From the NCBI RefSeq assembly GCF_000218685.1, contig NW_006763302.1, positions 409,180 to 473,179 of the forward strand: DNA of 64,000 nucleotides, in the 5' to 3' direction. Both the position numbers and the translations under genes were made by a program. Every line of letters begins with the position of its first letter. The stretch's first letter is position 1. The notes under the pieces are model-generated. The model was not told where the DNA came from and made no database searches. It worked only from the letters and a program-made list of their open reading frames with translations. The DNA is from Serpula lacrymans var. lacrymans S7.9 (lineage: Eukaryota; Basidiomycota; Agaricomycetes; Boletales; Serpulaceae). Of this stretch, positions 31,615 through 44,200 are shown piece after piece.

Positions 31615-32024
31615 TGTTGGAACCTATTTACGCTACAAGTAGAATACCAAAGGATCACATGATCAACACGCCAGGTTGATATTCGTTCGAACCACTCTCT
31701 CTTTCCCCTCAGTTTGTCATTGTCGTAACACAACTGAGGGTATGTTTCGTTTATCTCATATTATGATACATATTAATGGTCTTTTATATCTAGTTTTCAT
31801 CCTGTCTAGTTTTAACAGCATGAACTCCACATGCTGGCTGGAAAGTATAGCCGAATAGAGATAAGACCTGGCCGGCCCTCCTTGCATGTCCCTGGCTGGG
31901 CTCTGTTGCAGGGAGCACCGACCGGTCGGGCAGCCTGTATGTTCGTCCCAGGTGGCATGTCCTTATCACATATATTACATGGAATCTGACTGAATGGTCT
32001 GATGTACACTCCTGCGAGACAGCA
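31615..32024 (+). repeat. Probable start of Copia 3' LTR and gene spacer
   Basis: After a purine-rich atcgaggag, tgttggaacctattt begins in the position and style of a Copia 3' LTR, about 70 bases after the last pol codons. The other end cannot be set because the 3' end of the next gene is reached at 32025. Part of this stretch must serve as that gene's 3' untranslated region. Confidence 0.4.
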
Positions 32025-34630
32025 TTACAGTCTTACATTCTTTGGCATTTGCCGCATAGCTTGTCGAGCTCCAAGATCGCCCAACACGTCTTCGGCTAGT
32101 CCAAAATAAACATCGTAAACACTGTTGAAGTCACTTTTATTTGATTGTCCAACTTACCTCCTCCAAGAACCGCATCAAAAGGTGCCGTACGATAGAACTG
32201 CCACTAGGATTAGCTTGGATGCGGCAAAATGGAAGATCAGCATACCTGCTCAATCAGTTGACCCATCCCACTTTTCGTCAGTCCCCTCCCTCCAAATAGC
32301 TGAACAGCGTCAATTGCAGTTTGCTGAGCACAACGCGTGCAATATAGCTTCAGAAAAGCTATTGGTCTGCAGGGCAAGGAAGATCAGTGGTTTCAGATCT
32401 GGAGAGTCGCATTTGTATATCACATACCCGGCAAGCCTCTGCGCTTGTTCTTTGTAAGACTGTAATAAAATAGTTATATATAACAAATCCGACAAAAAAG
32501 TCAAGCTACGCACCATATTACACATTTGGTGCGTGATATTTTCTAACCAGTTCTGAACACTTTCAGTACGAGAAATCATAGCACCTAACCTGTTGCGAAC
32601 GACTGCCTGAGCATTCAGTGGTTTTCCAAAGGCAAACCGCTGGCTAGTCCATCTTGGGTCACGTTGATATTAAGAAGTAAAAAAAAGGAGAAAGATAAAA
32701 GTTTACTTTAGGCACTCCTCTACGATCATCCGCTGGCTTCTCGCGGAATTGCAGCACATGGTCCAACGCTCGTGGTTGAAGTTGCTATAAATATGTTTTA
32801 TGTCCGATAAAATCAGCTGAGTAATAATCATAAGAAGATCAGGCTCGAACCTCAAAATGACAAAGATCCCTCCTCCCTCCGGACCTAATGTATTTTCCAC
32901 CGGTACTTTGACATTGTCGAATGTGATGTATGCAGTTCCAGATGCGGTTGAGTAGCTCGTAGTTATCAGTCTTGTCTCGACACCTTCTCCACGTTCCACC
33001 ACGATGGCTGTTAAACCTTTCTGCAGGGAAATCCTTAATAAAGGTTGTGAAACAGGGGCAAAAGAGGGACGAACATCTGTCTTGCATCCGATAGTGAAGC
33101 TAAAAGCGATCAGGAAATATAAGTTGATACCAGAAAGCAAACATACTAGTCCGAGAAACTAGATCAAATCACATTATTAAGAGACTTGGTAAAGATCAGA
33201 AGCGACACTTACGTGCCATTTGTAATCCACCTGATCACGGGCTGAGTTAGTAGTACGCCGATGCAATTTTTTCATCACGAATACTTACTTTTTGGATCCA
33301 TTTATTATCCAATGTTTCTGGTCTGGAGTCTTCGTCGCCTTACATTGCAGCCCCGCGACGTCACTCCCCGCGAAGGCCTCAGAGACAGCCAAACATATAA
33401 ATTTTTCGCCAGATAAAATCTCAGGGACAATTTTCGCCTTAAGCGCTTCACACCCAAAGTTGATGATAGGCGGCAGACCAATAACAGCTCCACTCTGAAG
33501 GCCTGAAAGGAAGTCAAATACGGTGTATGAATCGGAGAAGAAAGCCTACCATCAATATAGCCACGTTCTCCGCACCGTGCTATCTCTTGAAAGACAATAA
33601 GCTAAGCGGCTACGTGTCAGTCTGAAAGAGATCACAGTGAAACACGCATGGTAATACCTCGTGAAAATAATCATACTGTATATATACACAGAACGATCAG
33701 TTTGGGATATTCGATGAACACCGTGAACCCACCTCTTCAGAAGTCACTCCACCCATAAGTTCAAGCCCTTTCAGATGGGGACCAGGACCCATACGCATTG
33801 TATTTATGTTAAGATCTCTGTGTCGGGATGTTATCTTGCTTCGTACAGAATATTTGGTGATACGTACGTCATAGCTTGAACTATCCTCGTGGACGGGCGT
33901 TTTCCATCTGCTTCCCTAGCCTGTAACACTGATTTTATGCATGCAACCTAAAGGTATGGGGTAACTCACTACGGCGTCAGGAAGGAGGATGTCATCGACA
34001 AATTTGCGCATCGCCTTTTGCAAATTTCTATGGCTCTATAACGAAGTCTTATTGGCAACTCTAGCCACTAGAACACCATATTACTTACCTCTTTATAATA
34101 GGGGCTGTAATATCCGTCAGAAAGCCACGTTGGCTCTCCGTAAGGTATCGTGCTCGGTTCACCACAAACACGGCCATATATAACACTCTCTTCGTCTGTC
34201 AGAATTCCTACCTGTAGGCGAGAGAACTGAGGGCGGAGGATAACTTCATGTCGGTGTAGACTATAAAATGCGTCCGTTGCATCTTGGCCAGCTATTGCGT
34301 AGATTGTGTATGTCGAGATGCGGGTAATTTAGTCAGAGGGTTAAACAGCGTACCGATTTCTGCCTCCAAGAACACAGCTTCGCCACCTGGATGAAGACTC
34401 TTAAACTTCGAGACGTCGTAGACTTTGGAATCGATGACTATCCACTAATGTATTTTTAAAAGATGAAGTTAGCCCTTTTCACGCTGTTGTATGTATGATT
34501 TCGCTGACAAGGTCAATGTTGCTGTTATGCTGAGAAAATGAGTCAGATAGAAAACGACCGATACAGTATTAGTTATACACGCCTTTGCAACTTCCTCACG
34601 TGTGTATCGCTTCATTTGCTTGTCGGCCAT
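32025..34630 (-). CDS. Cytochrome b5 / acyl-CoA dehydrogenase fusion
   Basis: Predicted flavoenzyme oxidising acyl-CoA or related substrates, with an N-terminal heme domain that may pass electrons. From ATG 34630: MADKQMKRYTREEVAK, then WIVIDSKVYDVSKFKSLHPGG (heme-ligand HPGG) and DAFYSLHRHEVILRPQF (second His). The dehydrogenase part follows with NTMRMGPGPHLKGLEL, ERGYIDGLQSGAVIGLPPI, LAVSEAFAGSDVAGLQ, KWITNGT, GLTAIVVERGEGVET, NFNHERWTMCCNSARSQ, RFAFGKPLNAQAVVRNR, AIDAVQLFGGRGLTKSG and the end GARQAMRQMPKNVRL. At least 15 introns are needed, including a GC-AG intron after codon 16 and an 18-base exon (33658-33675). One junction, near 33085-33150, I could not resolve with normal intron length. 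A Copia remnant lies right after its end. Confidence 0.8.
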
Positions 34631-35019
34631 ACCACCAGATTGCAGGATACAGATGATGATGAGAGCTGAACAGGATGCTTGTGCGCAAAGGCCGGAAACA
34701 TATTATCTCCTGAACTTTGTTTCGGACATACCGGAACGAGACATTCTCAAAATTTCTATGCTGTACCATAAGGCTCCTGGGTAAAAGTAGCCATATGCTC
34801 TACAGAGCCCAAGCTTTTGCAGACGGCGGCTAAGTATAATGGGACGGGACCAAGAAACCACCGAGATGAAAGCACCGGCCGTCGATACACGTATCCTGAG
34901 TCCAACAGCCGCGGTAATCCAATCTGACTCGGAACTTCCCGTAGTACGAACGTTACTTTTATATTTTATTTCGATCTAGGAGCTTGGATCAGACCAATCC
35001 GTAATGTGGCCTGGGCCCC
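34631..35019. other. Divergent spacer between dehydrogenase and F-box gene
   Basis: 389 bases between two divergent starts. I see no coding sequence with splice support. It probably holds both promoters. Confidence 0.4.
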
Positions 35020-36613
35020 ATGATGCTCGACATTTAAGATATTCATCCTGATTAAAACCTATCTCAACGTGTCCGATATTATTGCTTTGCGCAAGGTTCC
35101 ACATCTTTCCACCAAAACTAAACTGAATTGATTATTCCATCAGACTTGTCGAACCCTCCATCGATTTAGCTATGAGCGAGGCATATGGCTTGACCAGTTA
35201 CTCCACCTCCAGTCTTTCTTACCTCTCCCCAGCATAGTTCGTGATCTGAACGCCTTCTCCAATCTGGAAATAGAGCGAATCATACTCAGCGCCTTGGAGA
35301 CAGAAGGTTCATGGCTATTACCCAGGAATGAACTATCGTTTTTTATATATCCAGACATACCCTCAGGCTATCTGGCGTTTTTCGCAATTCGTCTCCGACT
35401 CGTATCTTCTAACTGTGTATTCTGAGGGTCAAATGATATCGAAATAGAAAACCAGTGCCCATCTCGCCCAGTGAAAGCTGAGCGTCAGCCTGTCTTTTCC
35501 GTCAAATATTACTCCCAAACTCACGTGTCACGCATATCAATCCGAACAACTCCACGCTTCATATTGCCAGCAGTGCTTACAAAGTGTGAGTGTCGAATCC
35601 AGATATTTTGAATATAGAATGGCTATCGTGTTCGCTATAGCCTGTCGGCAGTTAGACTGCGATCCTATTTATCCTTCTAGATCTTGTCCCCTCACGCAAT
35701 GAAGGCAGCATCATTTGAGCAGGTCACTATTCTGCCCTTCAATTATCCAATGGCCCCTCGAGATATCAATTCAGATTCGGAGCTCGTACTGTATTCGAGT
35801 AGAACAGGGATTCGTGTCGCCAACTGGAGCACAAAAAATTGCGTCACTGTTAGACCGCAGTGCGTACCACGTATCGATAATATCAAGTTCATTGTCAGCT
35901 GATTACCTTCTCGTCTGCACTAGTCTTCCAATGATATACTGAGGTTGTGCGGCCCCTACATCTTTTGCCTGACGACTCACTATATTGACATGTGCAACTA
36001 TCCCTGTACTATTACTCATGAAGGGAGAACCGTGTCGGGAAAGTTCGTGAAACTTGCCACACACACCTCTATAACTTGTCCTCAACCAATTCCAGGTCAG
36101 GTGCCCTCACAGCTACAGATTTACCAGTTCTTTCTCAAAGTTCATGTTCGCGCCAGAGGGCTTTTTCTTGATTCAGTCACCTTTAATTCTTCTCTCCGAA
36201 CGCTAAACGTCGACTGGGTGGAAACGCTAGCCATCGCTATGTACGAAGACACTCCTCCGTACGTGAATACCTACTTTTCATATGGCGTCAACCGATTATC
36301 ATCATCCTTAGTTCATTGATGGCTAGTGTATAGATATATGTTCCGAAGGATGCCGCGGCGTTTGGCTCGAAATAATAGAACCAAGCGAGGAACGTTTGTT
36401 AATAGCTTATACAGCGAAAACGCCTGCAGTGCTATTGTAGGCGAGTATGCCGCCGGTTCGAGTTACCTTGAAGGAGATAGACAGACCGAAAGTGGTCACG
36501 CTCAGTTACCGTATCTCGATGGAAGGGTAGTGTTGGAAAGCCCGGGAGGTGCGAGGTCAGGCTACTTTACCAAATCAAACGTGCTGCGTAGTACTGACGC
36601 GAACTCATTGTGA
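35020..36613 (+). CDS. F-box protein, possible frameshift near its start
   Basis: The F-box adaptor family recruits substrates to SCF ubiquitin ligases. A first exon reads IKTYLNVSDIIALRK, an intron (about 35093-35139) follows, then TCRTLHRFSYERGIWLDQLLHL and a helical LNAFSNLEIERIILSALETEG, a signature arrangement of agaricomycete F-box proteins. Downstream exons read HAMKAASFEQVTILPF, LVLYSSRTGIRVANWS and a C-terminal RGTFVNSLYSENACSAI and LPYLDGRVVLESPGG ending at 36613; these resemble the propeller-like C-terminus of that group. From the paired ATGs at 35020/35023 the frame meets TAA after MLDI; removing one T would connect it to the F-box frame. So either the true start lies elsewhere, or this is a damaged copy. 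Middle introns are not all resolved. Confidence 0.5.
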
Positions 36614-36861
36614 CAGAGAGCTACCACCTGTACACGCTGTCTGAAGCCACAGGAAGGATCGCCTACACCAATCCTTATCATATAATCTAAATGAAGATCT
36701 AAAAGCAAATATATTTTGTGAGCCATCCGTGGTATATGACGGGAACTACAACAACAAAAAGAGTACAAGACGGCTGATAAACAAGCAGTGGATACAGATG
36801 TGATACAGATGCAGCACTTTTGTGACGTTCCTTTGCGCGGCGGGATGATAGACAGGGCCCA
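36614..36861. other. Convergent spacer
   Basis: Short 3'-to-3' spacer between the F-box gene and argininosuccinate synthase. Nothing beyond presumed untranslated regions is visible. Confidence 0.4.
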
Positions 36862-38603
36862 CTAGACGCGAGTACCATAAACATCTTGAGGTTGCACGCC
36901 AGCTTGGCCTTTTCGGATGTTAGCCTGAGCCCACCTGGAATAGTATTCGAGTAAGCTAATTATATCGTTTTCAGGAACTCGGACGAGACTCACTGTTTGA
37001 TCCGGATGCTCTCGATTTGGATAAAACCGGTGGTATCTGTAGGTTCGAATCCACCAAGTTCATCCATAGATGATTGACGCTCATCATAGAGCCCCTAGGT
37101 ATATCGAAATAAACTCAGCAGCTCAACAGCAACAGAATCAGCTGTATATCTTACCTCATCCGAGTAGCGTCCCTCAACAACCACGTTGCCTTTGTAGAGC
37201 TTGAGTCTAACGACGCCGTTTACTGTCCTCTGGCTAGCGGGGATGGCACTTGTTACAAATTCCCTTTCAGGAGTGAAAAAGTGGCCATTGTACAAGATCC
37301 TGCTGAATTCAACAGTGACGAATTGGTCACGCAGCGCGCGTACATTTCTGTCCAGGGTAAGCCCCTCGATATCCATGTGGGCTACACGCAAGATGGTTGC
37401 CCCAGGAGACTCGTAGCATCCACGGGACTTCACACCGATGAACCGATTTTCAACAATATCGATACGACCAATACCGTGTTTCCTGCCGAGTGTGTTGAGT
37501 GTAAGGAAGATGTCCACAGGATCTGTGATAGTTTTTTGATCCGATGTAACAACCTTGACTGGTAAGCCAGCCTTGAACTCAATAGAAATTTTTTCAGGGG
37601 TTGCAGGGGCGTCCTCCAAGGATTGAGTAAGTTTCCACATGTCTGTGGGTGGTGTGGTGTTGGGGTCCTCGAGAATTCCGGCCTCGTAGGAGATGTGGAA
37701 GAGATTCTCATCAGTCGACCATGGCTTGGCCGCAGTTTGCTGAACAGGAATCTGATTTTGTGCGGCGTAGGCAAGGAGAGCTTGCCGTCCGGCGAAACGG
37801 TGGTAGAACTCTGCACATGGAGGCGCCCATTGTGAGGAAATAAGTCAAACGCGATCGATGAGAGCTAACCTGGAATCCTCCAAGGGGCAATGACCTTGAT
37901 GTCTGGTTTCAGACCATAAAATGCGAGTTCAAAGCGGACTTGGTCGTTTCCTTTTCCTGTGCATCCGTGTGCCACAAAGCTGGTCAATGATTTATCATGT
38001 AAGTCAACATTCTTTGGCGAGCGGATATCAAGCGGCTTACTCGCATCCCTCCTGATCGGCAATTGCAATCATTCCGCGAGCAATAACAGGTCGTGCAAGA
38101 GAAGTGCCGAGAAGATACACGTTCTATGAGCAAAGGGATCAGTTGACCAGCGATCACGCAACAGGCTGGCCTGATGACAAACTTCGTAAATACAGTTGGC
38201 CTGAACGGCAGGGTAGATCAAGTCGGTTACAAATTCACGCTTCAAGTCCTATAATGTCGGGGCGATGGTCAAATCACACATTTCAGAGAAAATGGTTCGA
38301 CATTGCCCACCTCGAGGAAGAATTTTTTGGCGCCCACAGCAAGGGCTTTAACCCGGGCTGCCTCAAAGTCCTAGGAAGAAGTTTAGTTGCTTGGTCTTGT
38401 TTGATCGACGTGCAGAACGCACCTCTTCTTGACCAACATCAGCCATGAAGGCGTAGACCTCATATCCCTGCTCGATCAACCATGCTAGGATGCAAGATGT
38501 ATCTGCCGTAGAGTTAGGGATAAAGTAAGGCCTCGGAGTGCGCTGACCACTCACCCAGCCCTCCAGAGTAAGCCAGAAGAACACGACCAGATTGCGAAGC
38601 CAT
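36862..38603 (-). CDS. Argininosuccinate synthase
   Basis: Joins citrulline and aspartate with ATP in arginine biosynthesis; cytosolic. The start [19 protein letters not shown] carries the N-type ATP-binding P-loop (AYSGGLDTS). It continues with [117 protein letters not shown] (substrate loop with Glu and Ser), YESPGATIL and a C-terminal oligomerisation helix ending [12 protein letters not shown]. All conserved blocks are present, and length, near 420 residues, is normal. The start is set by the MASQ context and the P-loop. About eight GT-AG introns are needed. Divergent from the RING gene across about 470 bases. Confidence 0.92.
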
Positions 38604-38671
38604 AGTAGATGTATATGGAAGATGGAAAAGAAGAGAGGAATATCGATTGAATGTTGAAAATCAAAGGAGAC

Positions 38672-38679
38672 TTTATATA
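38672..38679 (-). promoter_or_regulatory. TATA box of argininosuccinate synthase
   Basis: On the minus strand tatataaa lies 69-76 bases before the start codon at 38603. Position and sequence fit a core promoter element. Confidence 0.5.
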
Positions 38680-39072
38680 TCTATCGCATAGTCATTTTCT
38701 TTGGATCTAGATTATCTGTTCGTCCGAAAGGATGCCGTGGTCACGTGGTGGCTGTGTAGCGTGACCCACTTTTACCAATGCATGACTCACGGTCACGGAA
38801 CGTGATTGCGGGGGGGACAAGGGGATTTCGCCTTTCTGACATCTCATCTGTTTCTGTGTGGGCAGTGTCTGTAGGCTATACCTCCCTTATCGTTCTCAAC
38901 GCCGTCCCAGACAGCGGCAACGCAATAAACCAACGTTATATTCTGCATCAAGCTCCTCTAATATCATTGTAAGTGAGTGATACTAACTGTATATATGCCC
39001 TCGTCATGGAGGACTGATATCGGCTACATCCCACTCAAGCTGTACACACGTCATTACACGACCAACACCCCG

Positions 39073-40945
39073 ATGAACAACCAAGAACCTCTCAACAATC
39101 GGCGCAATAACTTCCAGCGACGAGCGTTTATAATTCCCGCAGATACCCCTGCTAGTTCCATTAATGCTGGACGGCGAAGGAAATCGCTCTCTCCTGATAC
39201 ACGCAATGCATTACGGCTGGCTATGCCCCTGAAGGCCAATGATACAAGTGATGCACTTGGGGGAGCGAAGAAGAAAAGGCCTGCTCCGACCGTGCCTACC
39301 TCTAGAACTTCAACTTTTCCCGAAGGAGCTACATTTGAACGAGGACGCAAAGGAAAGGTCAAGTCCAGACCTCAGTCAAGATATGCGGTAGAAAACTCCA
39401 ACGTTACTCAGATTTCTGTCTCAGAAACTCGCCACCCAAGCAAGAAAGAAAGATCCAAATCTCGTGACTCTTCTCATCCTCAAACTGTAAAACATTCGAC
39501 TTACGAGATTGACGCCACCGACAATCAAAGCGACTCTCAGTTAGAGTCTAATGTGGTTATTGTAGAGTTAAGACGCTTAAGAGGGGAGGTCGAAAATTTA
39601 AGAAGGGTTTGTTTAGCAATTCTTATCTATCCCATAAATCCTAATAGTCTATGCAGCAAGCTCAAGAAACTAAGAAAACTATTAAAAAACAGAGCAAGGT
39701 AAGTCATGTTAAATACTAGGTGCCAACGTCATGATCTATTTACAATTACTACCAGGTTATCGATGAGCTACGACAAGAAATCACCTCAAATAGCAAGGTA
39801 GGTTTGGTATGTGTTAGCAAACTTCTGACACCGACTGACTTGGCATCCAGGATCTGAAGGAATCAGAGTTACAAGTCCAGAAATGGAAAAGCAAATCCAA
39901 AAAGTCAGAAGAGGTATGTAAATTACTTTCTTACATATATATAACGATTGTTCAGTAAATCACAGATTATCAACAATGTTGAGAGCAATGCGCAATGTCA
40001 GATATGCATGGAGCTCCTTTGTAAGCCCTTTGTGTGAGTGTGTCCCATTTTTTTTGTACATCTGCCATTTATACATCATATGGTAGTCTTTCTCCTTGTG
40101 GACACATCTTCTGTTTGGAGTGCCTCCAAGAATGGTTCCGCAAGGCTCCTCCAGACGATAACGACATGTATGACGACGACGACGACGATTATCACCTTTA
40201 TCGACGTAAAACATGTCCATGTTGCCGCAAGGCCGTGCGTCACCGCCCTATCCCAGTCTTCGTCATCAAGTCCATCATTTCTGCACTCTCAAAAACAAAG
40301 GCATCTTCACCGTCCGCAGAATCTCCAAATCGTGCATCGCCAATAATTGAAGGTGACCCCTGGGACGGGCTGTTCCTTCCACTGTCTGAAGAAGATGACT
40401 ATCAAGACGACGATGACGACGACGAGGATGACGACGAAGAGGATGGTGAAGACGACGAAGACGAAGATGATATCGAGTGGCTGATGGATGTTTTCAGTTA
40501 CGGCAGTGATAGCGGTGATGAACCCTACGAGGGTGAATACGTATCACCGGATTGGGAGCCACCCACTGTTCAGGTTGATGCCGATGACTATCCGTTTAGC
40601 GATTTTGATGACATTGACCTCAACGTTCTGCGCCGGGGTGTAACCATCGACATGCTAGAAACTTACGCAGTGGAGTACAGCCACGATTTCGGATTGATTG
40701 CCTACCTTCAGGACGACAATCGCATCTTTCTCGGGTGGACTATCAAGCTTAGCGCTGACGACGATACCGGCGATGTTTACATTCAATGGTTGTTAGATGA
40801 CATGGAAGAAAGGCCTGACAGATGGGAAATTATAGAGCAGGACGACGGGACTTGGGATGCCCATAGGCTTGTGCCAGCAGAGGATGTTATCGATCATGAG
40901 GACACCGACTCAGACAACTACATCGACAATGATGATCTCGATTAG
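39073..40945 (+). CDS. C3HC4 RING finger protein with acidic C-terminal half
   Basis: Probable E3 ubiquitin ligase. From ATG 39073 a basic, Ser/Pro-rich N-terminus leads to a coiled coil (ELRRLRGEVENLRR, KSKSKKSEE), spread over several short exons with introns near 39608-39658, 39703-39756, 39800-39849, 39914-39965 and 40034-40087. The RING follows: CQICMELL, CGHIFCLECLQEW and CPCCRKAV give the C3HC4 pattern, with a long acidic insert between the second and third zinc pairs. The C-terminal 220 residues have a nearly pure Asp/Glu run (about 40390-40470) and then an unrecognised region with WEIIEQDDGTWDAHRL. An in-frame upstream ATG at 38977 exists but codes for unlikely sequence. Substrate unknown. 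Confidence 0.75.
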
Positions 40946-41227
40946 GTTAAGGGTGTGGATGACGGCCAGTTTATTTTCAGTAAAGCACATCATGTACTTG
41001 TCTTCTTTTCTCTCTTAATGTTCCTTGTAGAAAGCCTGCTGTAGATTAATGTATTACGTATATTGTCTATACCCTACATGTACATATCTTCCATGTTGCA
41101 AAAATTTGTATTTTCTTTTTGTACAGCTATCCCATGTGAACTCGAGAAATATATATTGTTTGTTACATACATCATGTCGTGGTTACAATAATGGGATATC
41201 TATATGATATTTGAATTTGTCGTTATG
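40946..41227. other. Convergent spacer
   Basis: AT-rich 3'-to-3' spacer between the RING gene and the Doa10 gene. No further feature seen. Confidence 0.4.
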
Positions 41228-44200
41228 CTAGAGATGCTGTACATGAGTACCATTTTGTTTCGAACTTTCCACCACTACTGGCTCATCACGGTGAGGCTTC
41301 TGAACCTCAGGTTCCAGATTGCGTAGGCGCATCTCCACTAGGAATTCCTTATCTCGTATTGACTGGGACCAAGACGACAAAAGCCGTACGGAGACCACGA
41401 GTGAGCGCGCCAAGCCTGCGACAGCGAATATTCCAGGGTAAACATGTAAGACTAGATAACGAGAACGTTCAACATCGAGCAGAAAACTCTCAGAATCAAA
41501 AGACTCACGCGTGAATTTGTTATCAATGGGCAAAGCCAAAAAGTGACGGGCAGCCCAAACCATTGCAGCAGGTAGAAGCACCATCCCAAGAAAGCCACCG
41601 GTTAGTGGCCCTATGACCTCCTTCGTTGCTGTTAGAGGATCTGGACGAGTCCACCCTTTGTGTGTGATCTGTGGGATTTTTATATCAATGCTGTTGTGCA
41701 ACTTATACAAAAGATACCGCCTTACCGTGGCAAGTCCTCGCGTAATTTGATTCGGTGGTTGTACCCGACGAACACGAAGGCCAATCGTTCCGTAAACAAG
41801 ACCAAGGGCCCATAGGTCAACGATCCGTAAGTGAGGCACCATTGCAGGATTGAGAGTTAGACGAATAGGGATGGTGATGTAAAGCTCGACTACCAATGCG
41901 AGAAGAACAGGTATTATAATACCCAAAAAGAGTATCATATACGATATCTTTGCAAACCAAAGGAAAGAGCGTTTCACGAAAAACACCGAAAACCGAGCTC
42001 TAGGTCCACCTCCGCTTCTCCTTTGGCGCCTTTTGTCCATGCGGTCTGTCGTTTTTGCAACTACATAACAACCCCACAGAAGGTAGAAGCCAGCGATAAA
42101 GGAGTAGCCATCGTGGATATCCTTTGCGACGAATAACTTGAAAAACTGCCTTCCCACCTGTATGGGAAGTGCGACCCCGGCGGAGACCAATACGGCAACG
42201 ATGACCCATATGGCAAGGATGAAGTAGATAATTCTCGACCGGAAATTGGGTGGTATATAGACGATAGTGAAGTCAGTTTTGATGTCTCTCTTGGCTTTCT
42301 CAGCTTCGGCGTCCAGCGTAGCTATCAGCTGCCTTGCACCATCGTCTACAGGCTCACCATCTTCGTGCACCTGCGCAGTAGCCCGCATGTCCCTTGGAAG
42401 AGCAATATTATCCTTGGCCGGAACTCTGCGGAAGGTACCGTCCGATACATTCACCACATCGTCTTCGTCAGTTCCAGTACGCACGAAGAAGCCACTCCAA
42501 GTCTTGTATTTTACGGTAACTTCCTCCGAGGGATGTCGCTCTCCAAACATGTACGAAGTTAATCGTAACTCAGCAGCCAGAAACTTCCACACCAGAACTG
42601 CAGCTCGATGAAGAACCTTTCTTGGCCTAAAGTAATGTAGAGTGTATGGTAGGGCGAGGAGCAAAAAAAGAAGATCGACCGGTACGTCGGATAAGGGCTC
42701 TCTGAGAAGCTGGTCAGTCAGCTGAGTGCAATGCACTGTCTGTGGCTTACCGAGTTTTCCACCGTAGGGGGAAGATAGATTTGTTTCCGATGAACAGAAG
42801 CGTAGCGATGCTACCAACACCGCAGGCAACTACAACTGAATACATCACCGCGCTGACAAGAAGCTTCCGTAGCTGCGTTAGTGTTGGCCTGTCGAGAATA
42901 TCACGGATAGGGTGGAAATTCTGGTCTTGAGGATCCTTAATGAACCACATGGCGCCAGGACGCATGATTGTCCGACATCCGGCGAGAAGAATGGCGAATT
43001 GATACCTGGAAAAAGAAATCAGGTATGACTACCAGGCGATGTACACACAACAGAACGAAACATACATGAACATGGTACCGGCTACCCAGTGATAAAACAT
43101 TGCAGTTAATGGAGCTTGTGAGAAAAAGGCAGCACGAGATTCCAGACTTGCTTCCGGGAAGACCCACACGGTGCAAGCATCCAGCATGGTTCCACATCCC
43201 AGAGGGAATACGACTAGCTCAATCACAATAAATGTAGCTACCTACGGAAAATCAGCATCAAAACTGTGATGACCACAAAATACATGCCTTCACTACGAGC
43301 AGCTGCTGCCTAATAGCGCCCCTCACAGCTCTCCCAGCAGTTCTAGCATTTCCAACCGTAAGAACGTTCAAGTACAAGGCCAGAACCAACGCAACTACGC
43401 CATAGCCGAGAACGACAGCGAAGATCCTTTCCTTCGTGCCGTGACCTAACGCTAACCGTATCCATGTCTCCTGTAACCGCTCTATTGCGTTTCTCACTTG
43501 GAAGCCCAGAGTGGCGAAATGAGGTTCAGCCAAGCGTATCACTTGCCAGTCACTTTCTAGAATCTTCTCGATACCTCGCGTCGCACTTGCTCCCGAAGGA
43601 GTAGATGGCCACTGAGCTGCAGCTTTATCCAGCAGGTGGCTGGCTGCTTCCAGATACCGCGACTGCGTGGCGATATATATCAGTAAGTCACGTAGAACTT
43701 CATGAATATTTGCTTACAGTCATTGAGGTAAGATCAGCTTCCCAGGCAGCTGCTTTCTCTCCCAGAACTTGTTCGGTGAGCGCCCAAAATATATAATGTG
43801 AAAAACTGAATAAAGCTTGAAATGTGTGCACGATGTAAGGAAACACGATTCTGCCGAGAAAAAGTGTGACTAGATCAACGATTGGATCTGTGATGAACCT
43901 CATAGCTCGTATTGGTAGGTGTAGAATGTGAAGGGAACGTTGGGGATTCAACTACGAAGGTGATTAGTACATGGAAACAAATAAGTACAAGGCGCAGACA
44001 GACCGATAACAGTGCCGTAGATTTTCCAAACAGAAAAGGTAGGCCTACGCCAAATCCTATGGCGGTATCGAGGACAAAGATCATGAGAGTAGCCTTTTCA
44101 AGAACTCAATGCAATATACTCAAATATCGGCGGGAATTCTTACATTTTGAATCACTCCAAATATGGGGCCTCTCAAACCGATTGCTAAATCAGCAAAAAA

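Noticed and set aside
32031..32036. tcttaca as the end of the Copia 3' LTR
   Set aside because: The bases are within the last codons of the acyl-CoA dehydrogenase gene (PKNVRL and stop), so the LTR cannot extend this far.
37040..37055. tRNA B-box-like ggttcgaatcc on the plus strand
   Set aside because: It lies in the argininosuccinate synthase coding region, encoding Gly-Phe-Glu-Pro on the other strand. No A-box, anticodon arm or acceptor stem can be formed around it.
40390..40480. GAC/GAT-rich tract as a microsatellite
   Set aside because: It stays in frame as an Asp/Glu run of the RING protein and is not a regular repeat.
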